In this document: piece after piece, positions 4,507-5,885 of the stretch | Position numbering within the stretch: position 1 is the stretch's first letter | Layout: every line of letters begins with the position of its first letter | Notes under the pieces: model-generated | Told to the model about the DNA's origin: nothing | Seen by the model: the letters and a program-made list of their open reading frames with translations, nothing else | Database searches by the model: none | Program-made: the position numbers and the translations under genes | NCBI GenBank assembly: GCA_016764455.1 | Contig: JAESRU010000113.1 | Coordinates: forward strand, 1-5,885 | Origin: Hyphomicrobiales bacterium | GTDB lineage: Bacteria > Pseudomonadota > Alphaproteobacteria > Rhizobiales > NORP267 | Direction of reading: 5' to 3' | DNA: 5,885 bases

Positions 4507-5477
4507 TGAATTACCGAGACCGGGATTTGCAGCAATTTGGCACCATCCTGGAGCCGGAAGAAGCTCAGGAGCCGATATTGCCACGCAAAATGCGCAAGGT
4601 TTTTCTGTCGTGGTTAACCGAAATATGGGCGGCTGAGCAATTAAAAGAAGTGGGTGTCAAGCCGCGTATGCGCTCGATTTTTGGCGGCAAGCCAGGCACG
4701 GGGAAAACTACGCTGGCGCACCATCTGGCGGCGCGGCTGGGTATGCGCATGTTGCTGGTCGGGCCTGAGAAGGTCAATTGTAGATATATGGGTGCCAGTG
4801 CTGAGGCGATTGGAGAGTTGTTTGATGCCGTCACACGATATCCTGACCCGATTGTGTTGTTTTTCGATGAATTTGATTCAGTGGCTGCCGAGCGCATGAA
4901 CTCGGGTATCAACCCTTCGACAGAACAGGATCATAACCTGATGATCAACACGTTGTTGTCGCGCATGGACCGATACGAGGGTATTGTCATCGCCGCCAGC
5001 AATTTTGAAGGGCGGCTCGACGGTGCCGTGTGGCGGCGGTTTGATTTGCATGTGACATTGCCGCTGCCCGGACAGAACGAGCGCATCAGGATACTGCGAA
5101 GATATTTCGCACCCTACCAGCTGGGCAAGCAGGAGCTTGTTCGCCTGGCCGAGTCTTTTGAAACAGCATCACCGGCATTGATGCGGCAATTTTGCGAGAA
5201 TATAAAGCGCAATATTATCGTTGGTCCGATGGCCAACTGGGACATGGGCAAACGCGCGACAATTGACCGCATTCTGGACAGCACAAAACCGCATGCGGAT
5301 CTCGGAAACCCAAGATTGTGGACACACAAATCAAACGACCATGCCATCCAGAAATTGAAATGGCCTTTGAGCCGCGACAGGCCCGATGAGGATGACCAGG
5401 ACGCAAAAACGCCATTGGTCAGTGCTGAGGAAATGAACGTAGTCCAGCTAACGCATGCACGAAAGGCCAAACCATGA
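4506..5477 (+). CDS. Classical AAA+ ATPase
   Basis: The product is 323 residues. The ATG at 4506 overlaps the previous stop (TGATG) with GGGGGACG upstream; an in-frame TTG at 4503 is less likely. Residues 61-68 are the Walker A motif GKPGTGKT, 116-124 the Walker B motif IVLFFDEFD with catalytic E122, and 161-180 carry sensor 1 (ASN, N166) followed by RLDGAVWRRFD with candidate arginine fingers R177/R178. The order and wording are those of the FtsH/Cdc48-like classical AAA group, which forms hexamers that unfold or remodel proteins. No membrane helix, zinc-protease HExxH motif or other domain is attached. The C-terminal 60 residues are polar and probably unstructured. Its substrate is unknown; the GapR-like neighbour is a candidate by position only. 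Confidence 0.92.
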   Translation: MNYRDRDLQQFGTILEPEEAQEPILPRKMRKVFLSWLTEIWAAEQLKEVGVKPRMRSIFGGKPGTGKTTLAHHLAARLGMRMLLVGPEKVNCRYMGASAEAIGELFDAVTRYPDPIVLFFDEFDSVAAERMNSGINPSTEQDHNLMINTLLSRMDRYEGIVIAASNFEGRLDGAVWRRFDLHVTLPLPGQNERIRILRRYFAPYQLGKQELVRLAESFETASPALMRQFCENIKRNIIVGPMANWDMGKRATIDRILDSTKPHADLGNPRLWTHKSNDHAIQKLKWPLSRDRPDEDDQDAKTPLVSAEEMNVVQLTHARKAKP

Positions 5478-5695
5478 TCGAAAACCACGACGGAAAAATC
5501 GAGCTTACCTGCGATGACTGCGGCGAAATATCCGGGCGGATTGAGGCTGAGGGCAATGCTGATGTGTTGCGGGCCGACGCCAGGCGCGATCATGGCGGGC
5601 GGCGGTTTCAGCGTGGGTTGCAGTGGCGGGATGCCTGTGGGGATTGTGTCGCCAAATGGGCGCAAGAACAGCGTGGGCAGGGGAGGTTTTTGTGA
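5474..5695 (+). CDS. Small CxxC...CxxC zinc-ribbon-like protein (73 aa)
   Basis: The ATG overlaps the ATPase stop as ATGA and has GAAAGG 8 nt upstream. The product is 73 residues with CDDC (C13, C16) and CGDC (C55, C58) separated by 38 residues. The helical middle is rich in A, D and R, and W51 precedes the second pair. Four cysteines in two CxxC knuckles strongly suggest one bound zinc. The next gene has the same layout, so the two look like diverged tandem copies. No catalytic residues are apparent. Such small zinc proteins are common in phage early operons. Function is unknown. Confidence 0.8.
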   Translation: MIENHDGKIELTCDDCGEISGRIEAEGNADVLRADARRDHGGRRFQRGLQWRDACGDCVAKWAQEQRGQGRFL

Positions 5696-5885
5696 TGATG
5701 GCATATTATCCAACGCGCATTGAGTGTGATTGCTGTGATGCGGTTTTTGACAAGAAAGACTGCAATGAGGGCTTAGCTGAGTTTGACCGTCGAGCCAGAA
5801 TGGCAGGCTGGCGCGACAGGTTGGATAACCCGCGCTGGTTATGGAAATGCGGCGTGTGCGTTGCGGCGGGGCGGGTAGTTGGGAG
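5695..5885 (+). CDS. Second CxxC...CxxC zinc-ribbon-like protein (3' end outside window)
   Basis: The ATG at 5695 shares its A with the previous stop (TGATG) and follows GGGGAGG 8 nt upstream; a second ATG at 5698 is in frame. The frame is open to the last base of the window, so the protein is incomplete at 63 residues. It carries CDCC (C11, C14, plus C13) and CGVC (C52, C55) with 37 residues between, and W47/W50 shortly before the second pair. Both copies share an IE-x(0-2)-C-D-x-C start and a CG-x-C-V-A stretch. This supports a tandem duplication of the preceding gene. Function is unknown. Confidence 0.75.
   Translation, partial: MMAYYPTRIECDCCDAVFDKKDCNEGLAEFDRRARMAGWRDRLDNPRWLWKCGVCVAAGRVVG

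Noticed and set aside
3973..4584. Long open frame on the minus strand (203 codons)
   Set aside because: It lies fully opposite the GapR-like gene and the start of the ATPase gene, whose families are recognisable. It has no ribosome site in context and no recognisable protein motif.
5114..5713. Long open frame on the minus strand (199 codons)
   Set aside because: It is antisense to the ATPase C-terminus and the first zinc-ribbon gene. It is a compositional shadow with no motif.

Overview
The window reads as the early or DNA-metabolism part of a phage or prophage in an alphaproteobacterium. Nine confident genes and two or three weaker ones all lie on the + strand. Almost every junction is a stop/start overlap (TGATG, ATGA or TTGA), and many products are small. 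No structural, lysis or integrase gene is visible, so 'prophage' rather than free phage or other mobile DNA is an inference. The alphaproteobacterial assignment rests on a GapR (DUF2312) domain, a family typical of that class. I cannot name a genus.

Block 1 (37-3637) runs in order: a 32-residue single-span membrane peptide; a small membrane protein interrupted by a repeat; a DUF6378-like protein; a helical unknown; a D12-class (Dam-type) adenine methylase; a ParB/Srx-like domain fused to an NPPF-type methyltransferase; and a cysteine-rich small protein. Next comes a 212-base stretch (3638-3849) without a confident gene, filled mainly by a palindromic repeat. Block 2 (3850-5885) carries a GapR domain protein with an RMF-like C-terminal tail, a classical AAA+ ATPase, and two consecutive small CxxC...CxxC proteins. 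The second of these runs off the window end.

The likely common theme is handling of DNA and of the host: two different methyltransferases could mark phage DNA, ParB-like and GapR-like domains could bind it, and an AAA+ ATPase could remodel a partner. These joint roles are inferred from domains and order only.

The most unusual signal is a GC-rich palindromic repeat family present three times (about 150-313, 2643-2713 and 3658-3816). Two copies sit inside open reading frames without breaking them: one in the linker of the ParB-methyltransferase and one near the N-terminus of a membrane protein. They are read in different frames. The third copy is intergenic, has a 16-nt inverted repeat with a nested hairpin, and is flanked by a 10-bp direct repeat. 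This resembles the coding-region palindromic elements known from Rickettsia, but I do not recognise this family. A second, different structured stretch (1160-1262) holds four hairpins in a row just before the Dam domain. Both blocks open with the same 11-nt leader word at nearly the same distance from the start codon.
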